Shown piece by piece: positions 33,688 through 41,723 of a stretch of 48,119 nt of DNA; position 1 is the first letter of the stretch, and every line of letters begins with the position of its first letter. The DNA comes from Pseudomonas gingeri (GTDB lineage Bacteria > Pseudomonadota > Gammaproteobacteria > Pseudomonadales > Pseudomonadaceae). Location of the stretch: the NCBI RefSeq assembly GCF_013385635.1, contig NZ_JACAPR010000003.1:1-48119 (forward strand), read 5' to 3'. A program made the position numbers and the translations under genes. A model generated the notes under the pieces. That model was not told the DNA's origin. It saw only the letters and a program-made list of their open reading frames with translations, and made no database searches.

Positions 33688-33723
33688 GGCCGTTCCACAG
33701 ACATTGTGGGTAAGCAGCATGCT

Positions 33724-34644
33724 TCAGTGACAACCTGATGACGTCCAGACCCGCTGCGCGCTGTGGTGCAGGATGCCGTGGCGTCGCGCCAGCGCCTGGC
33801 GGTCCTTGCTGTAGCCGCCGCCGATCACCCCGACCACCGGGATATCGCGGCCCAGGCAATGGCGCAGGACCCGTTCGTCACGGGCCGCCACGCCTTCGTC
33901 GGTCAGTTTCAGGTAGCCCAGGGCGTCGTCCTTGTGCACGTCCACACCGGCGTCGTACAGCACCAGGTCCGGCTGGTAGAGCGGCAGCAGGTAATTCAGG
34001 GCGTCATCCACCACCTTCAGGTAGTCGGCATCGCCCATGCCCATGGGCAGGGGAATGTCCCAGTCGCTGCGGGCCTTGCGCGCCGGGAAGTTTTTCTCGC
34101 AATGCAGGGAAACCGTGATGGCTTCGGGAGTGTCTTCAAGGATACGGGCAGTGCCGTCGCCCTGGTGCACGTCGCAGTCGAAGATCAGCACCCGGTCGAC
34201 ACGCCCGCTGGCCAGCAGGTAGTGGCTGATCACTGCCAGGTCGTTGAAGATGCAGAAGCCCGCCGGGTGATCGTAGTGGGCGTGGTGGGTGCCGCCGGCC
34301 AGGTGGCAGGCCAGGCCATGTTCCAGGGCCTGTTCGGCGGCCAGCAGCGAACCGCCGACCGCGCGCACGGTACGCCGGGCCAGGGCTTCGTTCCAGGGCA
34401 GGCCGAGGCGGCGCTGGTCTTCGCGGGACAATTCGCCGGCCATGTAGCGTTCGATATAGCCACGGTCATGGGCCAGGGCGAGGATATCCACGGGACAGAT
34501 CTGCGGGCGCAGCAGGTCCGGGTCGCGGGTCAGGCCGCTGTCCACTAGGTGATCGCGCAGCAGGCGGAACTTGTCCATGGGAAAACGATGCTCCGGCGCA
34601 AACGCGGGACTGTAGTCATCGTGGTAGATCAAAGGCAACGGCAT
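33724..34644 (-). CDS. Histone deacetylase family protein (arginase/deacetylase fold)
   Basis: A 306-residue zinc-dependent deacetylase-like enzyme related to HDAC11/class IV. The active-site His pair is in LAGGTHHAHYDHPAGFC near residue 125. Zinc ligands are in IFDCDVHQGDGTA (Asp, His) and LYDAGVDVHKDDALG (Asp), and the terminal Gly motif is GVIGGGYSKD. Bacterial relatives act on acetylated small amines, acetoin or proteins; the substrate cannot be told. The frame is open upstream to 35934, but the domain begins at MPLPLIYHDDYSPAF. It is divergent from a GNAT gene across 93 nt. Confidence 0.9.
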   Translation of the reverse strand: MPLPLIYHDDYSPAFAPEHRFPMDKFRLLRDHLVDSGLTRDPDLLRPQICPVDILALAHDRGYIERYMAGELSREDQRRLGLPWNEALARRTVRAVGGSLLAAEQALEHGLACHLAGGTHHAHYDHPAGFCIFNDLAVISHYLLASGRVDRVLIFDCDVHQGDGTARILEDTPEAITVSLHCEKNFPARKARSDWDIPLPMGMGDADYLKVVDDALNYLLPLYQPDLVLYDAGVDVHKDDALGYLKLTDEGVAARDERVLRHCLGRDIPVVGVIGGGYSKDRQALARRHGILHHSAQRVWTSSGCH

Positions 34645-34737
34645 GGCGAATTCATGTAGGAATGAGTGAAGGATCTTATCAGCGCGATACACTTGCGAGC
34701 AGGGAAACAGCTTTACAAGGAATCCTGAGGGGGATTG

Positions 34738-35307
34738 ATGGAGCCGATACTGGAACTCGAGAGCGCGCGCCTGTTGCTGCGTCAGTGGCGCGATGACGAC
34801 CTGCCGGAATTTGCCCGGATGTGCGCCGATCCCCAAGTGATGCGGTATTTCCCGGTCGCGCTGAGTCGCCTGGAGAGTGCGGCGCTGATCGGCCGGATCC
34901 GCGGGCATTTCGCCGAGCATGGTTTTGGCCTGTGGGCCCTGGAGCGCAAGGACAACGGCGCCTTTATCGGCCTGACCGGACTGGCCCACGTGAATTTCGA
35001 CGCAGCCTTCACCCCGGCGGTGGAAATGGGCTGGCGCCTGGCCCGCGAACACTGGGGCCTGGGTTATGCCAGCGAGGCCGCATGGACGTCCTTGCGCTGT
35101 GGCTTCGATCGCCTGGCGCTGGAGGAAGTAGTGGCCTTTACCACCGAGACCAACACCCCTTCGCAGAAGGTCATGCAGGCCATCGGCATGCACTACGACC
35201 CCTTGGGCGACTTCGAACACCCCAGGCTGGCCGGTAATCACCCGTTGCGCAAGCATGTGCTGTACCGCATCAGCCGCGACCAGTGGCTGGAAACCCTGCA
35301 CGGATAG
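34738..35307 (+). CDS. GNAT family N-acetyltransferase (RimJ/RimL-type)
   Basis: A 189-residue GNAT enzyme that moves an acetyl group from acetyl-CoA. The beta4-alpha3 acetyl-CoA site is REHWGLGYASEAAW near residue 102, followed by FTTETNTPSQKVMQAIGM, the pattern of RimJ/RimL-like acetyltransferases. A GAGGGGG Shine-Dalgarno precedes the ATG; a TTG at 34735 is in frame but unnecessary. The substrate is unknown. Confidence 0.9.
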   Translation: MEPILELESARLLLRQWRDDDLPEFARMCADPQVMRYFPVALSRLESAALIGRIRGHFAEHGFGLWALERKDNGAFIGLTGLAHVNFDAAFTPAVEMGWRLAREHWGLGYASEAAWTSLRCGFDRLALEEVVAFTTETNTPSQKVMQAIGMHYDPLGDFEHPRLAGNHPLRKHVLYRISRDQWLETLHG

Positions 35308-35493
35308 CGGCTGTTGTGGCCGATCCGTCCCAACGCCTGGCGCGACAAAGGCTGTATCATTCAATCCGGTGGCTCCTGCAAAGCTCTGCTCCAGGAAAGG
35401 AATGTGGTGTTCTTGAGGTTCCGCCACCACAAGCACGGATGGCTTGAGATCGTCTTTAAGTGAACTGTATTGCCCTGTGTGAGGAGCGTTTGA

Positions 35494-36363
35494 ATGAGCC
35501 AAGTGCTGGAAGACCTGGTCGACTTGCTGACCCTGGAACCCATCGAGGAAAACCTCTTTCGCGGGCGCAGCCAGGACCTGGGGTTTCGCCAGCTGTTTGG
35601 CGGCCAGGTGCTGGGTCAGTCGCTGTCGGCGGCGAGCCAGACCGTCGAGGAAGCCCGTCATGTGCATTCGCTGCACGGTTATTTCCTGCGTCCCGGGGAT
35701 GCCGGCCTGCCAGTGGTGTATTCGGTTGACCGCGTGCGCGATGGCGGCAGCTTCAGCACCCGGCGGGTGACGGCGATCCAGAAGGGGCATCCGATCTTTA
35801 CCTGCAGCGCTTCGTTCCAGTACGACGAAGAGGGCTTCGAGCACCAGAGCAGCATGCCGAAGGTGGTGGGGCCGGAGAACCTGCCCTCGGAGCTGGAAAT
35901 CACCCAGCAACGCGCCCACCTGATCCCCGAGCACATGCGTGACAAGTTGCTGTGCCCCAAGCCGATCGAAGTGCGCCCGGTGACTGAGAAGGATCCCTAC
36001 AATCCGCAGCCGTCGGACCCGGTCAAGTACGTCTGGTTCCGTGCCGACGGTGCCCTGGCCGACTCACCGGCGCTGCACAAGTACCTGTTGGCCTATGCAT
36101 CGGATTTCGGCCTGCTGACCACCTCGCTGCTGCCCCATGGCAAGTCGGTGTGGCAGAAGGATATGCAGGTCGCCAGCCTCGACCATGCCCTGTGGTTCCA
36201 CGCCGACCTGCGCGCCGATGACTGGCTGCTGTATGCGATGGACAGTCCCTGGGCCGGCAATTCCCGTGGTTTCTCCCGGGGCAGTGTGTACAACCGCGCC
36301 GGCGTACTGGTGGCGTCGGTCACCCAGGAAGGCCTGATCCGTCATCGCAAGGATTGGTCATGA
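35494..36363 (+). CDS. tesB: Acyl-CoA thioesterase II TesB
   Basis: A double-hotdog acyl-CoA thioesterase of 289 residues (E. coli TesB 286), which hydrolyses medium- and long-chain acyl-CoAs. Typical stretches are RGRSQDLGFRQLFGGQVLGQ, VHSLHGYFLRPGDAGLPVVY and MQVASLDHALWFHADLRADD, which supplies the catalytic Asp region. GAGGAG lies before the ATG. The stop overlaps the start of the next gene (ATGA). Confidence 0.95.
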   Translation: MSQVLEDLVDLLTLEPIEENLFRGRSQDLGFRQLFGGQVLGQSLSAASQTVEEARHVHSLHGYFLRPGDAGLPVVYSVDRVRDGGSFSTRRVTAIQKGHPIFTCSASFQYDEEGFEHQSSMPKVVGPENLPSELEITQQRAHLIPEHMRDKLLCPKPIEVRPVTEKDPYNPQPSDPVKYVWFRADGALADSPALHKYLLAYASDFGLLTTSLLPHGKSVWQKDMQVASLDHALWFHADLRADDWLLYAMDSPWAGNSRGFSRGSVYNRAGVLVASVTQEGLIRHRKDWS

Positions 36364-36953
36364 GTCTGTCCGAGGTGCGTCACTGGGTATTCGACATGGA
36401 TGGCACCCTGACTGTTGCCGTGCATGATTTCGCCGCCATTCGCGTGGCCCTGTCGATTCCGCCGGAAGACGACATCCTTACGCACCTGGCAGCGTTGCCG
36501 GCCGATGAAGCAGCGGCCAAGCATGCCTGGTTGCTGGAGCATGAGCGCGACCTGGCCATGGGCTCGCAAGCGGCGGTGGGGGCGGTGGAGTTGGTGCGCG
36601 AGCTGGCCGGTCGGGGTTATCGCCTGGGGATCCTGACGCGCAATGCCCGTGAGCTGGCCCATGTGACGCTGGAGGCCATCGGCCTGGCCGACTGTTTCGC
36701 CGAGGCGGATGTGCTGGGGCGCGATGACGCACCGCCCAAGCCGCATCCGGGTGGATTGCTGAAACTGGCCGAAGCCTGGGACATCGCGCCGGCCGAGATG
36801 GTGATGGTCGGTGATTACCGTTTCGACCTCGATTGCGGACGGGCGGCGGGGGCACGGACAGTGTTGGTCAACCTGCCGGATAACCCGTGGCCGGAGCTGA
36901 CGGATTGGCATGCCGAGGATTGTGTGGCGTTGCGGCAGATGCTGTCGGCTTGA
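36360..36953 (+). CDS. HAD-family hydrolase
   Basis: A 197-residue haloacid-dehalogenase-type phosphatase. Motif I is FDMDGTLTVAVHD near residue 12, motif II GILTRNARELAH, motif III Lys in DDAPPKPHP and motif IV MVMVGDYRFDLDCG. An alpha-helical cap sits between motifs I and II. It starts inside the tesB stop (ATGA), so it is translationally coupled to tesB. The substrate is unknown; phosphoglycolate-like small phosphates are typical. Confidence 0.9.
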   Translation: MSLSEVRHWVFDMDGTLTVAVHDFAAIRVALSIPPEDDILTHLAALPADEAAAKHAWLLEHERDLAMGSQAAVGAVELVRELAGRGYRLGILTRNARELAHVTLEAIGLADCFAEADVLGRDDAPPKPHPGGLLKLAEAWDIAPAEMVMVGDYRFDLDCGRAAGARTVLVNLPDNPWPELTDWHAEDCVALRQMLSA

Positions 36954-36956
36954 GGC

Positions 36957-37048
36957 CCTGTTCGCTGGCAAGCCCTGCTCCTACAGTGGATCGCGCAAGA
37001 TGCCACAATACGATCCCATGTGAGAGCTGGCTTGCCAGCGAAGAGGCC
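36957..37048. repeat. REP pair, divergent heads
   Basis: TTCGCTGGCAAGCCCTGCTC at the left and GAGAGCTGGCTTGCCAGCGA at the right form an inverted pair. It lies between the HAD gene and the convergent hydrolase gene. Confidence 0.75.
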
Positions 37049-37089
37049 ACTGCAGGCAGCCTCGATCTCACTGCCCGCACCGCAAACCC

Positions 37090-38079
37090 TTAACGCTGGA
37101 ACAACGCTTTCTGTCCCTGTGGCGAGGTGAACATCCCGTCGCCGTTATGCCCGACCCCGGGCACTTCAACCAGGGTCTGCGCCAGCCCTTGCGGGTGACG
37201 TTGCTGCAGGTAGGCGAAGTAGTTATGTCCGCGAATCAGCCGATACGGGCCCTGGGCCTCCGCCTCGCAGCTCTTGTCCAGGGCCGGGTGGTTCGGGTCG
37301 GTGTCCTGCTGGCCCAGCAGGTAGGTGATATCGCGCTGCACATAAGCCTTTTCCAACTGCGCCGGCGACTGTCCCATGGCATAGGACGGCAGGTTCTGCA
37401 GGCCGTACTTCCAGTCGTTGAATCCCGGGCAGGATGACGGATTGAACCCCGCCACCGGTCGCTGCGCATTGAAATAGGCATAGGACGACGGGTTGGCGAT
37501 CACATAACGCAACTTGATACCGCTGCCGGCCAGTTGCGTGTCGCCATGTCCCACCAGCGCATAACGTTGCACCACCTGGCCGCCGCCGGAGTGCCCGGCA
37601 ATCACCACTTCACGCAGTGCCGGGAATTTTTTCCGATTGCCCAGACGCTGCAGGACTTCGTCCAGTGCGGCATAGGAGCTCATGGCCGAAGGGCCTGTGG
37701 AGGCCTCTCCGGCCATCCAGTCATTGCCTTGCCAGCGCAGCAGGTTGTCCGGCAGGTGATTGCGTCGTACATCGCTTTCGTTGAGGAACTGCGGCGCGAT
37801 GATCAGCGTGTTGCTGTCCTGGCCGGCCTGGGCCGCGGCGGTCTCGGCGCTGTTGAGGTAGGTCATGGCGTTGCGCAACCGCCCGTGGACGATGATCAGT
37901 ACCCGCTGCACATCCGGCATCGGCCCCAGCCAGTCGCGGTTGAGGCCGACGCTCAACTCGCCGGCCGACAGTTTCAGATGATTGGGGCTGACTTCCTTGA
38001 CCCCGTGTTCAGCGGCCTGCACCTGGCCCCCGATGACGCACATACCCAACAACAATGATCCAAACAGTGTTTTGTTCAT
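37090..38079 (-). CDS. Secreted alpha/beta-hydrolase-fold protein
   Basis: A 329-residue protein with a signal peptide (MNKTLFGSLLLGMCVIGGQVQAAE). The alpha/beta-hydrolase nucleophile elbow is VIAGHSGGGQVVQRY near residue 168, an oxyanion region is IIVHGRLRNAMTYLNSA, and the terminal catalytic His is probably that of VPGVGHNGDGMF. A probable periplasmic or secreted esterase/lipase of unknown substrate. Its ATG directly abuts the stop of the YpfJ gene, so the two are an operon. Confidence 0.85.
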   Translation of the reverse strand: MNKTLFGSLLLGMCVIGGQVQAAEHGVKEVSPNHLKLSAGELSVGLNRDWLGPMPDVQRVLIIVHGRLRNAMTYLNSAETAAAQAGQDSNTLIIAPQFLNESDVRRNHLPDNLLRWQGNDWMAGEASTGPSAMSSYAALDEVLQRLGNRKKFPALREVVIAGHSGGGQVVQRYALVGHGDTQLAGSGIKLRYVIANPSSYAYFNAQRPVAGFNPSSCPGFNDWKYGLQNLPSYAMGQSPAQLEKAYVQRDITYLLGQQDTDPNHPALDKSCEAEAQGPYRLIRGHNYFAYLQQRHPQGLAQTLVEVPGVGHNGDGMFTSPQGQKALFQR

Positions 38080-38973
38080 TCACAGACTCTTGGCGGCGAA
38101 GGTATCGCATTGGTTGAGTTGCCCTTGAGCGAAGCCGGTCTTGAACCAGCGCACCCGTTGAGCAGAGGTGCCGTGAGTGAAGGAGTCCGGCACCACGCGT
38201 CCCTGACCCTGCTGCTGGAGGCGATCATCACCGATTGCATTGGCGGCATTCAAGGCTTCTTCGATATCGCCGGGTTCGAGCCAGTTCAGGCGTTTCTGCG
38301 CGTGCCAGGCCCAGACCCCGGCCAGGCAGTCGGCCTGCAGCTCCTGGCGTACCAGCAGGCCGCCGTCGCCTTCCATCTTGCGCCCTTGCTGGCGGGCGGC
38401 CTGCATCTTGGCGGAGACCCCGAGCAGGGTCTGCACGTGATGGCCGACTTCATGGGCGATCACGTAGGCCTGGGCAAAGTCCCCGGCGGCCTTGAAGCGT
38501 TGGGACATCTCGCGGAAGAAGTCCAGGTCGAGGTAGACCCGCTGGTCCGCCGGGCAATAGAACGGCCCGGTGGCCGAGGACGCCAGGCCGCAGGCGGAGC
38601 TGACCTGGCCGCGGAACAGCACCAGCGTCGGTTCCTTGTATTGGCGTCCGGCCTGCTGGAAGATCTGGCCCCAGGTATCTTCGGTGTCGCCGAGAATGGC
38701 CCGGACGAAATCCGCCTGCTCGTCGTTGGCCGGCGCTGACTGCCGGGTTTGCGGGCTGACGGGGGCGGATTGCTGCTGGGTCAGTTGCCCGCTGAGTTGT
38801 CCGAGAATCTGCATCGGGTCCTGGCCCGTGAGCAAGCCGATGCCGACAATCAGCACCACGGCTGTCAGGCTCAAGCCCTTGCCGCCGCCGAAACGCAGTC
38901 CGCCACCTCCAGCATTGTTGTCATCACGAGCATCCACCACGTTGTCGCTGCGCCTTCCTTTTTTCCAAAGCAT
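38080..38973 (-). CDS. ypfJ: YpfJ family neutral zinc metallopeptidase
   Basis: A 297-residue protein: a short cytoplasmic N-terminus, one membrane helix (LSLTAVVLIVGIGLLTG), a Gln/Pro-rich linker and a zinc metallopeptidase domain with AYVIAHEVGHHVQTLLG near residue 170 (HExxH) and a downstream Glu/His region (LQADCLAGVWAWH). It matches the YpfJ/zinc-metallopeptidase family; substrate unknown. The conserved C-terminus SAQRVRWFKTGFAQGQLNQCDTF is present. It is transcribed with the hydrolase gene that follows. Confidence 0.92.
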   Translation of the reverse strand: MLWKKGRRSDNVVDARDDNNAGGGGLRFGGGKGLSLTAVVLIVGIGLLTGQDPMQILGQLSGQLTQQQSAPVSPQTRQSAPANDEQADFVRAILGDTEDTWGQIFQQAGRQYKEPTLVLFRGQVSSACGLASSATGPFYCPADQRVYLDLDFFREMSQRFKAAGDFAQAYVIAHEVGHHVQTLLGVSAKMQAARQQGRKMEGDGGLLVRQELQADCLAGVWAWHAQKRLNWLEPGDIEEALNAANAIGDDRLQQQGQGRVVPDSFTHGTSAQRVRWFKTGFAQGQLNQCDTFAAKSL

Positions 38974-39152
38974 GTGGGAATCCTCTGTTTGTTGTGCAGA
39001 TGAGTGTTGCTGCTGGGTGGGATAGCCGCCAGTCCGGTCGTCAGGCCATGCAGATAGAGGTCGGCCAGGGGATTTGGTTCAGAAGCCGCCGCTGACGGCT
39101 AATATCGGACACAATTGCACCTGTCCTGACCCGCAGCGGAGCCGCTCACCTC

Positions 39153-40082
39153 GTGAATATCGACACCCGGATCAAATTCCGTCACCTCGTGTGTTTTCTC
39201 GAAATGGCCCGCCAGGGCAGCCTGGCGCGGGCGGCGGATGTCCTGGCGGTGAGCCAGCCGGCGATGTCGAAGACCCTCAAGGAGCTGGAAGCGCTGCTGG
39301 AGACCCGTCTGTTCGTGCGCAGCAAAAACGGTATCAGCCTGACCGAGGCCGGGGTGGCTTTCCTGCGTTATGCCGGGCCTTCGGTGCAGACCTTGCGTGA
39401 AGGCGTGCAGGCCCTGCGTGAGGGTGAATACGCCGCGGGCGTGGTGCGGCTCGGGGTGTTGTCGACGGTGGAAAGCCTGTTGATGCCGGAGGTGGTGCGG
39501 CGCCTGCACGAGCGGCACCCGGCGCTGGTGGTGAGTGTGGTGACCGGGCCGAGCGCCTATCTGCTCTCGCAGTTGCGGGTCGGCGATGTCGATCTGGTGG
39601 TCGGGCGCATGACTGACAGCCCGGAGATCCAGGGGCTGACCTTCGAGCACCTGTACAGCGAATCCATGACCCTGGTGGCGCGGCCCGATCATCCACTCTT
39701 GAACGGGGCTCTGGATCGCCGCAGCGTGGAAAACTTCCCCCTGGTCCTGCCGTTGGCGGGCACCACCATCCGCAAGTTTGCCGACAGCTTGTTCGTGCAG
39801 TGCGGCATCCGTCAGTCGCGGCAGCGTCTGGAAACCCTGTCGGTGGCCTTGAGTCGACGCTATGTGTTGTCCAGTGAGGCGCTATGGATCGCGCCGCTGG
39901 ATGCCGTGCGCCTGGATCTGGCGCGTGGCGAGTTATACGAGATTGACTTGGGCCAGCGCGAGCCGGGTGGCTCGGTGGGCATTTCGAGCAATGCCAGCCT
40001 GCCGTTGTCGCTGGCCGCGCAATGGTCGGTGGAGATGTTGCGGGAAGTGGGGCAGGCGTATCGCGAGGGCCGTTATCCATAA
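39153..40082 (+). CDS. pcaQ: LysR-type regulator PcaQ
   Basis: A 309-residue LysR-type regulator, likely PcaQ. The N-terminal HTH (IKFRHLVCFLEMARQGSLAR... VSQPAMSKTLKELE) and the inducer domain (about 95-305) are complete. PcaQ activates protocatechuate genes in response to beta-carboxymuconate or carboxymuconolactone (established in rhizobia and agrobacteria). The next genes are pcaHG on the same strand, and a consensus PcaQ box sits at its 3' end. It begins with GTG behind a CGGAG motif and is divergent from ypfJ. Confidence 0.9.
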   Translation: MNIDTRIKFRHLVCFLEMARQGSLARAADVLAVSQPAMSKTLKELEALLETRLFVRSKNGISLTEAGVAFLRYAGPSVQTLREGVQALREGEYAAGVVRLGVLSTVESLLMPEVVRRLHERHPALVVSVVTGPSAYLLSQLRVGDVDLVVGRMTDSPEIQGLTFEHLYSESMTLVARPDHPLLNGALDRRSVENFPLVLPLAGTTIRKFADSLFVQCGIRQSRQRLETLSVALSRRYVLSSEALWIAPLDAVRLDLARGELYEIDLGQREPGGSVGISSNASLPLSLAAQWSVEMLREVGQAYREGRYP

Positions 40083-40094
40083 CCATCTGGTTAT
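40079..40094. promoter_or_regulatory. PcaQ box upstream of pcaH
   Basis: ATAACC-ATCT-GGTTAT is a perfect 6-bp inverted repeat with a 4-nt spacer. The PcaQ motif described in Sinorhizobium is ATAACC-N4-GGTTAA. It overlaps the pcaQ stop codon (TAA at 40080-40082) and lies 118 nt before pcaH. Confidence 0.7.
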
Positions 40095-40211
40095 GAGTGT
40101 GACGCGGCTTTTCAATATTCAGCGGTTCGCTGTTGGGGCACGCTGCAAGCGCATGATTCATACCGTGTAGCTTGCCGCTGCTTTTCCCCATAAAAACAAC
40201 AGGAGATCGAC

Positions 40212-40931
40212 ATGTCTGAAGCAGACAGCCGTCGTTTTGTCATTCGTGACCGTAATTGGCACCCGAAAGCCCTGACCCCTGATTACAAGACGTCCATCGC
40301 CCGTTCTCCGCGCCAGGCGTTGGTGAGCATCCCGCAATCGGTCAGTGAAAGCACCGGTCCGGACTTTTCCCATCTGAAATTCGGTCGTTTCGATAACGAC
40401 TTGCTGCTCAATTTCAACAATGGCGGCTTGCCGGTGGGCGAGCGCATCATTCTTGCCGGCCGGGTCTGCGACCAGTACGGCCAGCCGATTCCCCATACCC
40501 TGGTGGAAATCTGGCAGGCCAATGCCGGCGGACGTTATCGGCACAAGAACGATCGCTACCTGGCGCCCCTGGACCCGAACTTCGGCGGCGTCGGTCGGGC
40601 GCTGACCGACCGGGACGGCTACTACAGCTTCCGCACCGTCAAGCCCGGGCCCTATCCATGGCGCAATGGTCCGAACGACTGGCGCCCGGCGCATATCCAC
40701 GTGTCCATCAGCGGACCGTCGATTGCCACGCGCTTGATCACCCAGCTGTACTTCGAAGGCGATCCGTTGATCCCGATGTGCCCCATCGTCAAGTCGATCG
40801 CTAGCGCCGAAGCGGTGCAGAGCCTGATTGCGCGCCTGGACATGGGCAACGCCAATCCGATGGATTGCCTGGCGTATCGCTTTGACATCGTGTTGCGCGG
40901 TCAGCGCAAGACCCACTTCGAAAACTGCTGA
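40212..40931 (+). CDS. pcaH: Protocatechuate 3,4-dioxygenase beta subunit PcaH
   Basis: The catalytic, iron-binding subunit of protocatechuate 3,4-dioxygenase, which opens the ring between the two hydroxyls. The 239-residue length equals known PcaH. The four Fe(III) ligands are recognisable: Tyr in [11 protein letters not shown], Tyr in [10 protein letters not shown], and the two His of [13 protein letters not shown] strong AGGAGA precedes the ATG. It is 11 nt upstream of pcaG. Confidence 0.97.
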   Translation: MSEADSRRFVIRDRNWHPKALTPDYKTSIARSPRQALVSIPQSVSESTGPDFSHLKFGRFDNDLLLNFNNGGLPVGERIILAGRVCDQYGQPIPHTLVEIWQANAGGRYRHKNDRYLAPLDPNFGGVGRALTDRDGYYSFRTVKPGPYPWRNGPNDWRPAHIHVSISGPSIATRLITQLYFEGDPLIPMCPIVKSIASAEAVQSLIARLDMGNANPMDCLAYRFDIVLRGQRKTHFENC

Positions 40932-40942
40932 GGAGACCGACC

Positions 40943-41548
40943 ATGCCTGTTCAATTGCTTGCCGAAACCCCGTCGCAGACCGCCGGTCCCTATGTGCATA
41001 TCGGCCTGGCGCTGGCGGCGGCCGGCAACCCGCCCCGTCCGGAGGAAATCTGGAATGAAATGGCCAGGCCCGGAGCGCCCGGCGAACATATCCTGTTGCT
41101 GGGCAATGTCTATGACGGCAACGGCCACCTGGTGCGCGATTCCTTCCTGGAGTTCTGGCAAGCCAACCACGAAGGCGTCTACGACAAGGCCTTCGATTCC
41201 GAGAAGGCCTTCAACAGCTTCGGCCGCACGGCGACCACCTTCGATGCCGGGGAGTGGACGCTGGCGACCATCAAGCCGGGCGTGGTGAACAACGCGGCCG
41301 GTGTGCCGATGGCGCCGCATATCAACGTCTCGCTGTTTGCCCGGGGGATCAATATCCACCTGCAGACCCGCCTGTACTTCTCCGACGAGGCCGAGGCCAA
41401 CGCGAAATGCCCGGTGATCAACCTGATCGAGCAACCGCAGCGCCGGGAAACCCTGATAGCCCAGCGCTGTGAAGTGAACGGCAAGACGGCCTACCGTTTC
41501 GATATTCGTATCCAGGGTGAAGGCGAGACGGTGTTTTTCGATTTCTGA
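40943..41548 (+). CDS. pcaG: Protocatechuate 3,4-dioxygenase alpha subunit PcaG
   Basis: The partner subunit that completes the protocatechuate 3,4-dioxygenase active site. The 201-residue length matches known PcaG. Motifs are ETPSQTAGPYVHIGLAL at the N-terminus, FLEFWQANHEGVYD and PHINVSLFARGINIHLQTR. It does not itself carry the full iron ligand set. Shine-Dalgarno GAGGA. The pcaHG pair is followed by a family A repeat. Confidence 0.97.
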   Translation: MPVQLLAETPSQTAGPYVHIGLALAAAGNPPRPEEIWNEMARPGAPGEHILLLGNVYDGNGHLVRDSFLEFWQANHEGVYDKAFDSEKAFNSFGRTATTFDAGEWTLATIKPGVVNNAAGVPMAPHINVSLFARGINIHLQTRLYFSDEAEANAKCPVINLIEQPQRRETLIAQRCEVNGKTAYRFDIRIQGEGETVFFDF

Positions 41549-41555
41549 CGTCGAT

Positions 41556-41662
41556 GATCGTTCCCACGCTCTGCGTGGGAATGCCTCTCTGGACGCTCCG
41601 CGTCCGTTGTTGTGACGCAGAGCGTCACGGGCTGCATTCCCACGCGGAGCGTGGGAACGATC
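41556..41662. repeat. Family A palindromic repeat, complete copy
   Basis: GATCGTTCCCACGCTCTGCG at the left end and the matching inverse at the right; the inner hairpins GGACGCTCCGCGTCC and TGACGCAGAGCGTCA are intact. A fragment of REP (GGGCTTGCCCGCGAA) follows at 41669. Confidence 0.9.
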
Positions 41663-41723
41663 AGGGACGGGCTTGCCCGCGAACAGGCCAGCAAGCCTGG
41701 CCCAACCTTCGACCATGTCGAGA

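Noticed and set aside
34645..35934. Upstream extension of the HDAC-like frame to 736 codons
   Set aside because: The extension runs antisense to the GNAT and tesB genes, and the deacetylase domain starts at MPLPLIYHDDYSP.
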